Of a stretch of 64,000 nucleotides of DNA, positions 1 to 10,808 are shown in pieces. The DNA lies in the NCBI GenBank assembly GCA_025529335.1, contig JAMYHX010000147.1, positions 1-64,000 of the forward strand. The letters are read 5' to 3'. This stretch comes from Rhizopus sp. PT2906. Its lineage: Eukaryota > Mucoromycota > Mucoromycetes > Mucorales > Rhizopodaceae. A model generated the notes under the pieces. The model searched no databases, was not told the DNA's origin, and saw only the letters and a program-made list of their open reading frames with translations. Made by a program: the position numbers and the translations under genes. Numbering within the stretch: position 1 is the first letter of the stretch; each line of letters starts with the position of its first letter.

Positions 1-2310
1 AATGACTATATGTTCATTTTTATAGTAAAGCAATCGATCTCTTAAGTCTGCATAAACTATTTCAAATGGCGCTCGAAGCAGAATGGGTTGCTAAGGTACG
101 CGACATACTTTATATAGTCTCCTTATTGCCATGGATACTTGTGTTTATTGAATGAAGGACATGGTCAGGGGTGTACTTTATTGAGCAATGAGAAAGGGTG
201 TTATTAATGAAAAAGAATATGAATACATGAATGCATGAAATTGATAAAAATAAGCCTTATATGGAGATAAACTAGTAGAAGGATAGCTCAATAAGCCTTA
301 GAGAAGGACAATATGATGGCAGAGCAGCTTATCGATGTAGCAACGAATACTGTCATTTCACTGATCAAATGTAGCCATTACCTTGTCGGCCCCTATAGTT
401 AATATTACCAAGGATACTTTACTTGTAAACACAACAGTGCATGTATTTCATATTCGTTTTATTCATGATCAAGTTTAATGTTGATTCATTTCATTAAAGG
501 GAAAACTCGTTCTAATCGAAAGCTCAATCTCATTTTTTTATTTGAAAACCTTTTTCTTTATTATCAGCAGCATAGGTTTGAATATAACAAAGACAGATTG
601 CAGATAAATAACATTTGTTGACCAAATTTTAGTATACAGACGTAGTTAGCTTGAGGCAGTTTGTATGATGCAGATTACTTTTTGGCACAGAGCTGCTTGT
701 ATTGACCATGGTGATAATTTGATCTTTAAGCTTCAGAAAGTGAGACAGATGCCATTACTTTGATATCAGAGCCAGCTTTAAGTAGATTCCATTATTCTTC
801 CAGTTCTTCCATTAGTGATTGTATAAGATCTCATTGTCTGTTTCTTTGATTGATCTACTTAAAAGCCACCTGTTAGTATTTTACAATCACGTTTATATTT
901 TCAAGATCAAACTATGCTTTAAGCCATATGTTCATCCATTTGTTGTTATCCAAGAGTATTGTTGAGCTTTGATCCCTTTGCATGCAGTATACTGGCACTA
1001 GGGCCTGGTCATATAAACCCTTGAAGAGGATCAGATTCATCAAGCTATATGAGAATTGATTAACAGCACACTAGAGTTGTGTAGGCAATCCAGAAGACCA
1101 TAGTTGATCTGTACTAGTGATAGACCATGAAAAACACCTCAATGCATGTGTTAGACCCTGTAGAAGGCACAATCGACCCCCTAAAGTGAATCCATGAACC
1201 ATACACGGGACTAGCGTAGATATTCGAAAAGGTCACTGACCTATGATGGATGAGCATCCATGAACAACACGTTTGTTCAGTCATCGACGTATAAGCGACC
1301 ATTTTGAAATCTTTATGTTAATACTTTTCATTTTGGCTTAAATTTCTCTTACAGATTTTACTTGTTTTTCTAAACACGCTTGATTCTCTTTGGAATGCAG
1401 CTGAAGCGTCTCTGATAGAGTTTCTATGTGTTTTATATTGTTTTTTTTTTTTTTGAAAAGAGTAACAAAAAAAACGCATCAAGCACCACAGCTTTTACCA
1501 TTAATGGTTTCGTATGCAAAAATACAAACAATGAAATTACTATTGATAGTTTATTGATCAAAATGTTCTTGGATATCAATGTCTTTTTTCTTTGAGGTAA
1601 AGATAAATGCAACCTGCGTCCATTTTAAGCTCAGGATAGTGTACTTTTTTGAGGCCATCCTATGAATACTCATGTTTAATAGTACTAGAAGTTGATGCCT
1701 TGGCTGGCATCACAGGGGTAATCCCAGCTATCCACATATGGACGACCACATCTTACACAAACAGCCACTAGGGTCTTTCCCTTTTCTATTGATGATCCGG
1801 TTTCCTTTTATCTGAATAAGCTCTCACATAAGTCCTCCCCAAATCCACCAGCGATGGCTGTCAGATGAAAGCAATGGTGGATAGCCATTATAGGGCCATG
1901 AATACCTTAACTACACACTAAACATCCAGCCACTTCTCCAAGCATTGATCAAAGCCCCTTTCATTCTCCGATTCCGGTCTTAACAAAGAAGATTCATATA
2001 ACTCATATAATCCAGACGCTTCTTATGACCATTTGCCTAGCAATGCTCATTTTTTTTTTTCACTCTCAGTTTCTCGTGGCTCTGATTTTTCTTTTTTTGG
2101 TTTGCCAACTTCGCGGTTGTAGGCTCTTTAAATTTATTTTTTGTGTTCTCATATTTTTCCTCCTTCAAATTGTAGTCCTCTAATTCAGCAAATACAATAA
2201 TTTCAACGACAAAAAAGGGCGTATAAATAATGCTTATACTTCTAAATTAAGTTTGCAATAACAGAAGAAGAAGGTTTTCTTCAAAGTATATGCTTTCATG
2301 TACGTAATTG
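1..2310. other. Long stretch without a supportable gene
   Basis: No open frame longer than about 60 codons starts here with a convincing protein, and I found no tRNA or rRNA. Homopolymer runs occur near 1441 and 2050. Short ATG-led stretches at about 66 and 313 die within 30 codons. The only coding-like trace is a minus-strand stretch at 1685-1807, listed separately. This may be the decayed edge of an accessory region or long regulatory DNA. Confidence 0.5.
1685..1807 (-). pseudogene. Possible 3' remnant of a Cys-rich protein
   Basis: Read on the minus strand, about 40 codons end at a TAG at 1685-1687 and include VAVCVRCGRPYVDSW followed by YPCDA. The C-x2-C plus downstream Cys resembles half of a zinc ribbon. 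Upstream, the frame meets a TAA at 1808-1810, so this is either a terminal exon or a relic. I do not recognise the family, and the length gives little support. Confidence 0.2.
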
Positions 2311-2314
2311 CATA

Positions 2315-2504
2315 ATGGAAAAGAAGACTCAAAACCATGGGAAATTGAAGTCTTCCTGTTTATTACTAATAGCGGACGAAGCTGTAGAGAACTTTCCATC
2401 ACTTCAAGAGGAAAGATATTCCAACATTAAAGGAATTAATCAAAGAAGACGACTTGATAGGCATTCCTTATCAAAAACACAGTTCTAGCTTTTCAGCGCA
2501 GGTA
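2315..2504 (+). other. Coding-like sequence upstream of the Sel1 gene
   Basis: An ATG at 2315 opens about 57 codons. In another frame, around 2405-2504, the sequence reads as clean protein (including KELIKEDDLIGIPYQKHSS) up to a good donor, CAG/gtaata. The frames do not join into one ORF. This may be 5' exons of the Sel1 gene that I could not phase, or a small relic. It is recorded because the chosen Sel1 start at 2834 may therefore be too far downstream. Confidence 0.3.
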
Positions 2505-2833
2505 ATAAGACAACGTAGCATAAAGTCTTGTGCATCTATTTTTTTGTTCACAATGAGAAATAGTGTCGGGGGGAACTGACAAACATTTTCAATAAACTGT
2601 ACTCAGGTGTTTAAATATACTACTAAGGCTTGACCTGTTCATTGTGTTTACGTAATGCTTGCCTGTTTCGTTTCATGGACTAGAAAATAAAAGAGTACCA
2701 AAATATGCAATCTATTGAGAAAAATGCAACAAACTAGAACAAATTTGAGTGCAACCAATTAAAAAAAGTAATAAAAAAAGTACCTTTCCGTTCACGTGTT
2801 TTACTCTTGTTTTATTTATTTTGCTTTTGACGG

Positions 2834-4370
2834 ATGGATGGGTCAACAGATGAACTAGTAAAAGAGCTGTTTCCTGGCATAGCAACGGAATTACACATGC
2901 TGACTGGTAAATCAACAGTTTGTTACTCTTGGGAACGTTCTTGTATTCACACTTTATAGCCGTTCAGCTTATTCACAGTGCAAAAGCAAATGATGAAGAC
3001 TCTCAAAGGATGGCAAAACGAGCATTAAAATACCTGCGAATAAAAGCTGCAAAAGTATAAATGTAGAATACTATATTGCTCGATTGATTTTGTTTATACT
3101 AACATTTTTTTTTGTTGGTCATCTACTTTATTCCTATAGGGTGATATCGAAGCCAAAATAAAGCTAAGCACTCTACTCGAAAGACAGCCAGAGGAAGCTA
3201 ACTTATGGGCAAGAAGCATATTTGATAGAAAACTATCAGCAGCTGTTGCATCTTGTGCGTCTCAGATAATCAATACAACTGAAGAGAACCAAGAAGAATC
3301 TCTTTTAGATCAAATGATGAAAAAAGCCGAACAGGAGATAGCAGAGGATGATAAAAAGGCAAAGAAGGCAATAAGAAATACATGCTATTTGCTTGGTATC
3401 CTACTAGTCGATGGCATAGGTGGTGTCAAACAAGATGTATCCTGTGGTTTAAAATATCTGACAAAAGCATCTGAAATGAAGCATGATGCTGCTGGATTAG
3501 AACTTGCTAGAGTCCTAGGAGACCCATTTAAATATCCTAAACAATATGATATAGAAAAGAGCTTGGCTCTCTATGAGTCTGTGATTGATCAACGCAAGAA
3601 TCAGCATAACCAAAAGGCCCTAATTGACCTTGCCCGTGTTTACTATGAGGGCAGTGAGAGCGTACCTAGAGATGTTGAAAAAGCGTACAAGTATGCTCGA
3701 CGAGTAGCAGAGACCGCGGGTGAACAGTATTGTCAGTTCATTGTGGGCGATGTCCTGTTAAATCCACAAACATCTTTTGTAAAACAAGATGTAAGACAGG
3801 CTGTCTTTTGGCTAACCCAATCAGCCGAACAAGGATTTCCTTTGGCTATCGAGACATTGTCAAGATTGTATTTTGAAGGGAACGTAAAAGGCATAAAGCA
3901 AGATTATGAGCAGGCTCATTTTTGGTGCATCAAGGGAGATGATCTTTGGCCGTCTGGATTAGGATACTGCCAAACATGTCTTGGTGACATGTACAGAGAA
4001 GGATTAGGCGTGCCCAAGGATATCCTACGGTCATTTGAATATTATCAAAAGGCAGCAAGTCAACAAGACGCGCCTCAAAACTATGCAAGATATATGTTGG
4101 GCGAAATGTAAGCTCTCTTCTTCTGTTTTACTTGTATTTTAAACTTTCTTGTGTAGGTTTTTTAATTCAAATGGATGGAAACATGATCTTGACCTTGCTG
4201 AGGAGTATTACAAGATGGCTGCTAATGAAAATTATGAACCTGCATGTAAACGATTAAGTGAGATCAACTCGTTGCGCCAAGAGAAACAAAAGCAAAGATA
4301 CACGGAGAAACGAAATACGTGGAAGATATGGTCTATCTTTACTGGTCGTAGGAAGCAGGCGGCTAACTGA
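2834..4370 (+). CDS. Sel1-like repeat protein
   Basis: Proposed exons are 2834-2906, 2960-3054, 3140-4107 and 4157-4370, about 449 residues. The protein is a chain of alpha-helical Sel1/TPR-like repeats with recurrent A-x-x-G-D/Y, LG-x(2)-Y-x-EG and D-x-x-K/R-A patterns. Clear examples are the stretches around DLARVYYEGSE, LSRLYFEGN and CLGDMYREGLGVPKD. The C-terminus is short and basic (KQKQRYTEKRN). Sel1 repeat proteins act as scaffolds in ERAD (Hrd3/SEL1L) or as activators of chitin synthase (Skt5/Chs4), and I cannot tell which from the sequence. No signal peptide or membrane segment is visible. The start is uncertain because coding-like sequence lies upstream. Exon junctions preserve frame at all three introns. 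The gene converges on the dehydrogenase at 4935. Confidence 0.8.
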
Positions 4371-4934
4371 TCATTACACCACTAGAAGATACACAAAACA
4401 GCATACATCATAAAATTATAATTAATACTATTGGAAAATATACAACATAAATAGATATCCATACATTATCCCATGTATACAAACAAATGCATACATACAC
4501 GTACACACACACACACACACCAGTACACGCATACAATCAGTATCTTCACCGACCATTGAACAGATTAATTTATTTTTAAATACAAATAAAAAGAACAAGT
4601 GAATGAATGCAATATATACCTTTGATAAATCTCAGGGATGCACTACTATAGTATTTTATATCCCTTATGAATGATTACAATTGTTTGCTTTAATGATGAA
4701 TGGTCAACTTGCGCCTTTTGAAATGCGGGAAAAGAACTTTAGATTTTAGGGTTCGACATAGACCTTGGTTAACTGGTTACAGGCGTCTCATTTTAGATTA
4801 AAACACTGTAACTAGCTACATTACGTAATATCTCTCCTCATCAGTAAATAAACATAAATATAAAATATCCTTGTCAGAGTGTATTCCCTTGCAAAATAAA
4901 AATAAAAGAAAATATATATACACGTATCTTTATT
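4371..4934. other. Convergent intergenic space
   Basis: This 3'-to-3' gap between the Sel1 gene and the dehydrogenase is AT-rich and contains a CA microsatellite at about 4503-4520. No further gene is seen. Confidence 0.5.
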
Positions 4935-5884
4935 TTAAATGGCAGTATAACCACCATCAACGAACAGTTCTGTGCCCGTGACGTAGCTGCTTGCATCACT
5001 AGCCAAGAAGACAACTGCACCCTTTAATTCTGAAGCTTCACCAATACGTCCCATAGGAGTTGACTCCAACCAAGTCTTTTCCCAATCTGGATTTTCCTTG
5101 TTTGTGTTGTCAAGTAAATCAGTCTTCATATATCCAGGACAAATAGCGTTGACACGAACACCCCTCTTTGCCCATTCAACAGCCAAGCACTTGGTTAACA
5201 TGCTGACTGCGCTCTTTGTTGTGTTGTACTATGGTAATAAGATGAGTATAATTATATATATATATATTAAAATAGGATAAACTTACAGCACATTGAAGTT
5301 GGGGACGGTTGACAATGGTACCTGAGATAGAAGATGTGATGATGATACTTCCTTTACCCTTTTCGAGCATGTATTTGGAAACGGCTTGGACACCGTAGAA
5401 TACACCATGAACATTGACATCAAAGAGTTTATGCCATGTTTTCAAATCATAAGTCTACATATAACTTTAGAGACGTTGTCTATACACACAATATATCATA
5501 TATTTACCTCTGCTGCACCTCCTGCATTAACACCAGCGTTTGCAACAAAGATGTCAACACCACCCATCTCTTTGACAATATTTTCAATGGCACTGCGAGT
5601 TTCGTCTGGGTTAGAAACATCAGCCTTGTAGGCCTTACAGAACACGTTGTACTCCTTTGCGATCTGAGCAGCCAAATCATGAGCTTTATCGTTGGAGACA
5701 TACATCAAGGCGACATCAGCACCTGATTGAGCCAAGGCTTTACTCATTTCCAATCCTAATCCTCTGAAAACACGAGTTTTAGTATATAATCATGGGTTTT
5801 AATATCAACTTACCTGGCGCCACCTGTGACAATGGCCTTCTTGCCTTTTAAACTGAATTCGGGAAGTGTAGGGTAATCAGACAT
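4935..5884 (-). CDS. Short-chain dehydrogenase/reductase, sorbose reductase or polyol dehydrogenase-like
   Basis: Exons on the minus strand are 5814-5884, 5508-5763, 5287-5454 and 4935-5228, giving 262 residues, the normal length for a classical SDR. The Rossmann nucleotide motif TGGARGLG is at residues 20-27, the NAG motif follows in VANAGVNAG, and the catalytic residues are S153, Y166 and K170 (YNTTK). The C-terminus holds the usual substrate-loop pattern with NAICPGY and ASSYVTGTELFVDGGYT. This arrangement fits fungal NADP(H)-dependent L-xylulose/sorbose/mannitol reductases and related polyol dehydrogenases. The exact sugar substrate cannot be read from the sequence. It is probably cytosolic, as there is no targeting peptide. 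A TATA box lies about 60 bp upstream. All four exon joins keep frame, and the YxxxK motif is interrupted by the last intron immediately before Tyr. Confidence 0.92.
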
Positions 5885-5942
5885 GTTTATAAATATATGA
5901 CAAAAAGAAAAAAGGAAAAGAAAGACAAGGGAAAAATAGGAA

Positions 5943-5951
5943 TATTTATAG
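5943..5951 (-). promoter_or_regulatory. TATA box of the SDR gene
   Basis: Read on the minus strand the sequence is CTATAAATATT, about 60 bp upstream of the dehydrogenase ATG at 5884. Position and sequence fit a core promoter. This is inference from spacing only. Confidence 0.55.
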
Positions 5952-5959
5952 GCAGAAAA

Positions 5960-7735
5960 TATCCTTGTCTTAGTTTAGTTATTTCTCCTTTACCAAAGCA
6001 AGAAACAGTAGTACGTCGGAGAATTTCTACACTTATGTCATTTTCCTGCGAGTCAAAAAAATTGAGTTGTACAGCAAACCCTTGGTAACAAGTTTGATCC
6101 TATATGATTTTGTATATTTCTATGATAAGTGAAGCTTATTTAGGACAATATTACAAGATGATAGTGATGATGCTTGTAAATAAAGAAGGGATATGTGTTT
6201 ATACAATCATTTCTGTATCTGATTCGGAATTTGAAATAAAATGAGACTTTTCTATACGCGTCTACTTACTGATACAGACGCGATAACAAATAGCAAATGT
6301 AAGTGTAAAGTGTGTAAAAAGAAACAAGCAATGTCCTCTAATAGTTTTAAATCTAGTTGTACCTTTTTTTGATATAAGAAAAATGAAGTTTTATTCTTAA
6401 ATATCCCCCATCCTTTGCCTAAATACCCACACCAAATGTAATCATCATAAAGGGTCTTGATTATTGATGAGACAGAATTCAGTTTGGCTCTTTCAATGGT
6501 ATATAAAAGTAAAGAACTTATGTTTTCGTGACTTTTGTAACTTCCAAAAATAGAATTACTATGAGAATAAACCGTACAACTCATAAAGCCTCTTTTAATT
6601 CACTCCAAGATCTTCTAAAACACAACAACTACCAATCCTTGCTTACTCGTAGCTATAAAGTTTACTTTTATGGGATCTTACATTATTTGCCTTGCCATTG
6701 CTAGATTGCGTGAATGATAGTAGCGGTAGTAATGCACCTTGATCTGTTCAACATTCCCTTTATGTGACAATCTTGTTTCAAGATTCAGCTGATACAATTA
6801 TGAATGTATACATACTATTTCGAAAATAGTTGCCAAACAGCCATACAGATATTTTACGAGTAGAAACTTGTTGAAAAATGAATTTATAAGTTTAGACTCT
6901 TCTTTTTCCCAAATGAAAAAAATCATATAACCAAATGCCTACTTGGGTATTGTATTGTGATATGTTTATAAAGCATCTTTAAGTTTTATCAAGGTTCCGT
7001 CTAAACTTAAATCTAATCCGCTGCGTTTATGATGATACATGCTAGCTACAAAACACACTTCTATCTTTTATGTTACACTATTAGCAAATGAACGCGATAT
7101 TACGTTGTCCTCGATAGACTGTCTACAATTTACTATTTGCTCTTGTCCGTCGTCGCGAAATGTGTGTATGTAACTATGGACATATTATGCATTGTGCTGC
7201 ATCTATTGATTCTAATAGAAATACTCTAATATCTACCAAAGTAGACCACTTCTGTCCTGCCGCAACAGGCAGATGGATAGTGAATTAGTAAGGGTGCCTT
7301 ATAGTGACTATTAATCTTTCCATCGTCGAAGTAACATTTTAAGGTTTCTTTGAGACAAATTTAACCAATGAGTATACCATGTACACGTGGATGCGTCTTT
7401 AGCCATAAGCCGTCCTAGTGTTTGTACGATAAACAAGTGTATGGGACTGCTTGTAGATGCAACTTCACCGATCTACCCTACGTCATTATAATTACAAATT
7501 ACTCCCAACTTTCACACGGTAAACTCAGTCCATTTTTATCATGCATAAATTGAAACCATGAAAGATAAACATTTATGTGCGTGTATGTGTACGCATAACA
7601 TAGAAATAAATACTAGACCTTAACAGGAAGTAGCACAATTGTAAGGGAAAAAGAGTCCAAAAGAAACACGCTTTTTAACCAATGGAGGGTATCAGTGACG
7701 AATGATGGCGAATATTGCGTAGTTACACCCTTTAT
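5960..7735. other. Divergent intergenic region, SDR to Egt1
   Basis: About 1.8 kb separates two divergently transcribed genes. A minus-strand open frame of 110 codons at 6252-6584 has low-complexity hydrophobic composition, no recognisable domain and no splice context, so it is not annotated. No RNA gene is recognised. The region presumably carries both promoters, and the Egt1 TATA box is at its right edge. Confidence 0.5.
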
Positions 7736-7739
7736 AGAT

Positions 7740-7750
7740 TATATAAATAG
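7740..7750 (+). promoter_or_regulatory. TATA box of egt1
   Basis: TATATAAATAG lies about 85 bp upstream of the ATG at 7833 and is followed by a pyrimidine-rich leader (ctttcttcttctctctactctt), typical of fungal transcription starts. Confidence 0.6.
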
Positions 7751-7832
7751 GCAAGGGTTTCTCATTAACATAAAACTTTAGCTTTCTTTCTTCTTCTCTC
7801 TACTCTTTCAACAACTCTTCAACAGAATCAAA

Positions 7833-10595
7833 ATGGTTTTCAACGACTTGTCTGTACGTGCTCCTTCTCCTCCCTCAACGGGATACAGTATCATCGATAT
7901 CCGTACACCTACTAATGGTGAAGTCAAGGATAATGGTGATATCAAGGTCAGCCGTCCTCCTTCCCCTCCTCACTCTGCTGATGCTTCTGAAGATGCCTTT
8001 GATCACTCGGATTTATCCAAGACTATATTGGACTCCTTGGACAAGCCAGCTAACCAAAAGTCAATTCCTACCTATGTCTTGTATGATAAAAAAGGGCTGC
8101 GTCTATTCGATCAAATTACCTACTTGGACGAATACTACCTGACTAATGCCGAACTTGATATATTGCAAAGGAAGGCTAATGAACTCGCAGCTCGTCTCGA
8201 AAATGGTAGCATGATTTTTGAATTAGGTGCTGGGTAAGTAGTTGATGCAAGTGTATGCGTCTGTGCGTCTGTGTGTGTGTGTGTGTGTGATGCTGTGTCT
8301 ATGATTATACCCGATTACTAAAACAGAAATTTTAGTGCACTTCGAAAAACCCAAGTCATTTTACGAGCTATCGAGAAAAGACAAATTCATGTCGATTACT
8401 ATGCTCTTGATCTTGATCAACATGAACTTGACCGTTCTTTAATGTCGCTTGGTGAATTTCAATATGTCAAGCTCTTTGGTCTTTTAGGTACTTATGATCA
8501 AGGTATTCCCTGGATTAACCAGCACTTCACCTCCAAGGGAATCAAAAAGGCGTTCTTATGGCTCGGTAGCTCCATAGGCAACCAAACACGCCTTGAATCT
8601 GCTCTGTTCCTTAAGCGTCTGCAAGAGATGTGTGTGGAACCAGGTGACCTGTGCATCATTGGATTCGACAAGCGTAACCATACTGAAAAGATTAAAACTG
8701 CCTACAATGATCCTAAAGGTGTCACGCGCGAATTTATCATGAATGGTTTGGACCACATCAATCGAATTATGGGATGTGGCAAGTTTATTGATCCTGCCTC
8801 GTTTGCCTATGACTCTGCCTATCTCGAGAAGCAAGGTCGCCACGTTGCTCATTACCGTGCTCTAGACAATATGATTCTTAATTACCGGAGTGATACCTTT
8901 GATCGCACGATCCAGATCAAGAAGGATGAACTCATTCACGTCGAACACTCGTACAAGTATTCATTCCAAGAGATCACAAGCCTTCTAGCAGCTGCAGGCT
9001 TAGATATGGCTGAGTGCTGGACAGACTCGAAGGACCAGTATCGGCTCGTATTAGCCGAGGTTCGTCCGTTTAAGTTCGCGTGTAACGTTAATGCCGTTCG
9101 TGAAATTCTCTTTCCTTCAAAGAAGTCACTTGGTGAAGAGGAAAAATCAATTCAATGTCAGCACTGTATCGACAGCAAGGATATGTCTGCATATAAACAT
9201 GAAGCTACCGAACTGGGTGTTTCCTTGTCAGAAAGTGAGATATGGCCAATAGACTCACTTCCAACCTTGAAGGAGTGGAAAGAACTATGGAAATCTTGGG
9301 ACCTTGTTACTCAACAAATGATAAATCATGACACTATGCTCTTTGAACGCCCTATTGCCTTGCGTCATCCTTTCATCTTTTACCTTGGTCATATACCTGC
9401 ATTCCTTGACATCCAACTCTCTCGTCACAAGGTCGATATAGAAGTGGGCCCAGCAAACCCTATTCAGCCTGAATACTTTACAGACATATTTGAACGCGGT
9501 ATTGACCCTGATATGGATGACCCTACTCAATGTCATCCACACTCAGAAGTTCCAAAGAATGACAATGACTGGCCAAGTGTGAAGAGTATTCTAAAGTACC
9601 AACAAGACGTTAGAAAAAGAGTAACGGATTTGCTAAACCTCTGGCTCAGTGAAGCGCGTGATGCTCAATCAACTGCATGGATTGATAAGGTTATCAGAAG
9701 AAGAAAGCCTGCCCGTGCCTTGTGGATGAGCTTTGAACATGAAGCAATGCACCTTGAAACGATAATTTATATGCTTGTACAAAGTCCAAACACGCTCCCA
9801 CCCAAAGGCGTCTCTTTACCTTCATGGAAATTCGCAGCTGAAGCTGAAGCTGATATCATTCCTCTAGCAGAAGCTAGCTATATCAACATTGCTGGTGCTG
9901 CCTCAGTCATTATAGGTCACAATGATAGAGAAGAAGAAGATAGTAACCCATCCTGTCAAAAGATTCAGAGCTTTGGCTGGGACAACGAAAGCCCTCAACG
10001 AGAATACAAGAACCAACGATCGTTCCGTATTCAAACAAGGCCTATTACCAATGGAGAATATCTTGCCTATCTAAAGGACATAGGTTCCTCTGATATTCCT
10101 GCTTCCTGGTTGAAGCATGGTGATCAACTCTATGTACGCACCGTGTTTGGACCCTGCCCTATGGCATTTGCAAAAGATTGGCCAGCTCAAGTGTCTTATA
10201 ATGAAGCAAATGGATATGCAAAGTCAAAGGGACGTCGACTGCCTACAGAACTTGAATTGACTCGATTCCGCCGAGAGATAGCCTCTGGTTCTCGTCCCAA
10301 GAAAGTACCAAACATTGGCTTTCTCAATTGGACACCTACTCCTGTTAATAATGAACAAGTCCATTATTTGGGAGATGTCTGGGAGTGGACAAACACCATT
10401 TGGGATAAATACGACGGATTTCAGCCTTCCACAATCTATCCAGGATATTCTGCTGATTTCTTTGATGGAAAACATCGCGTCGTATTAGGTGGCAGTTGGG
10501 CTACTCACCCTCGTATTGCTGAACGAGACACCTTTAGAAATTGGTATCAATCTGGCTATCCATATGTGTTTGCTGGTTTCAGACTATGTGAATAA
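7833..10595 (+). CDS. egt1: Ergothioneine biosynthesis enzyme Egt1 (histidine methyltransferase plus sulfoxide synthase)
   Basis: Exons are 7833-8233 and 8336-10595, giving 886 residues, close to other fungal Egt1 proteins. The N-terminal third is an EgtD-type SAM-dependent histidine N-methyltransferase (motif FELGAG across the intron, then the SSIGN box). It is followed by a DinB-like domain with the iron-binding pattern H602-x3-H606-x-E608 (HEAMHLE) and a C-terminal formylglycine-generating/sulfatase-modifying fold ending GGSWATHPR...RNWYQ...FAGFRL. This order is the fungal fusion of bacterial EgtD and EgtB: it trimethylates histidine to hercynine and then joins cysteine to hercynine with O2, making the sulfoxide precursor of ergothioneine, a thiol antioxidant. 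The single intron has two possible acceptors 9 nt apart, and I chose the downstream one. The upstream one would insert three residues. All three catalytic modules look intact. Confidence 0.95.
8267..8289 (+). repeat. GT microsatellite in the egt1 intron
   Basis: A run of TG dinucleotides lies inside intron 1 of egt1. It is a simple repeat with no other signal. Confidence 0.7.
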
Positions 10596-10808
10596 GCCTT
10601 GTTCTTTTTTTTTCTGCGCATATTTTTTTTCATCATTCATGCATCAATAAATCCTTTAAACATTTTTGCGCTTATATAAAGAAGTGTCCATAGTGTTTAA
10701 TATTGACTCATGATTTGGTCGATAAACTTTTTATTTATTAGGTACATGTATGCTTAAGGATAATATTTACAATGACTTTTTATTCTAGAGTAGCTTATCA
10801 AACCTCTT

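Noticed and set aside
4740..4770. GGGTTCGA reminiscent of a tRNA T-loop
   Set aside because: No acceptor stem, anticodon arm or D-arm can be built around it.
6252..6584. 110-codon minus-strand open frame
   Set aside because: Hydrophobic low-complexity composition, no domain, no splice or promoter context.
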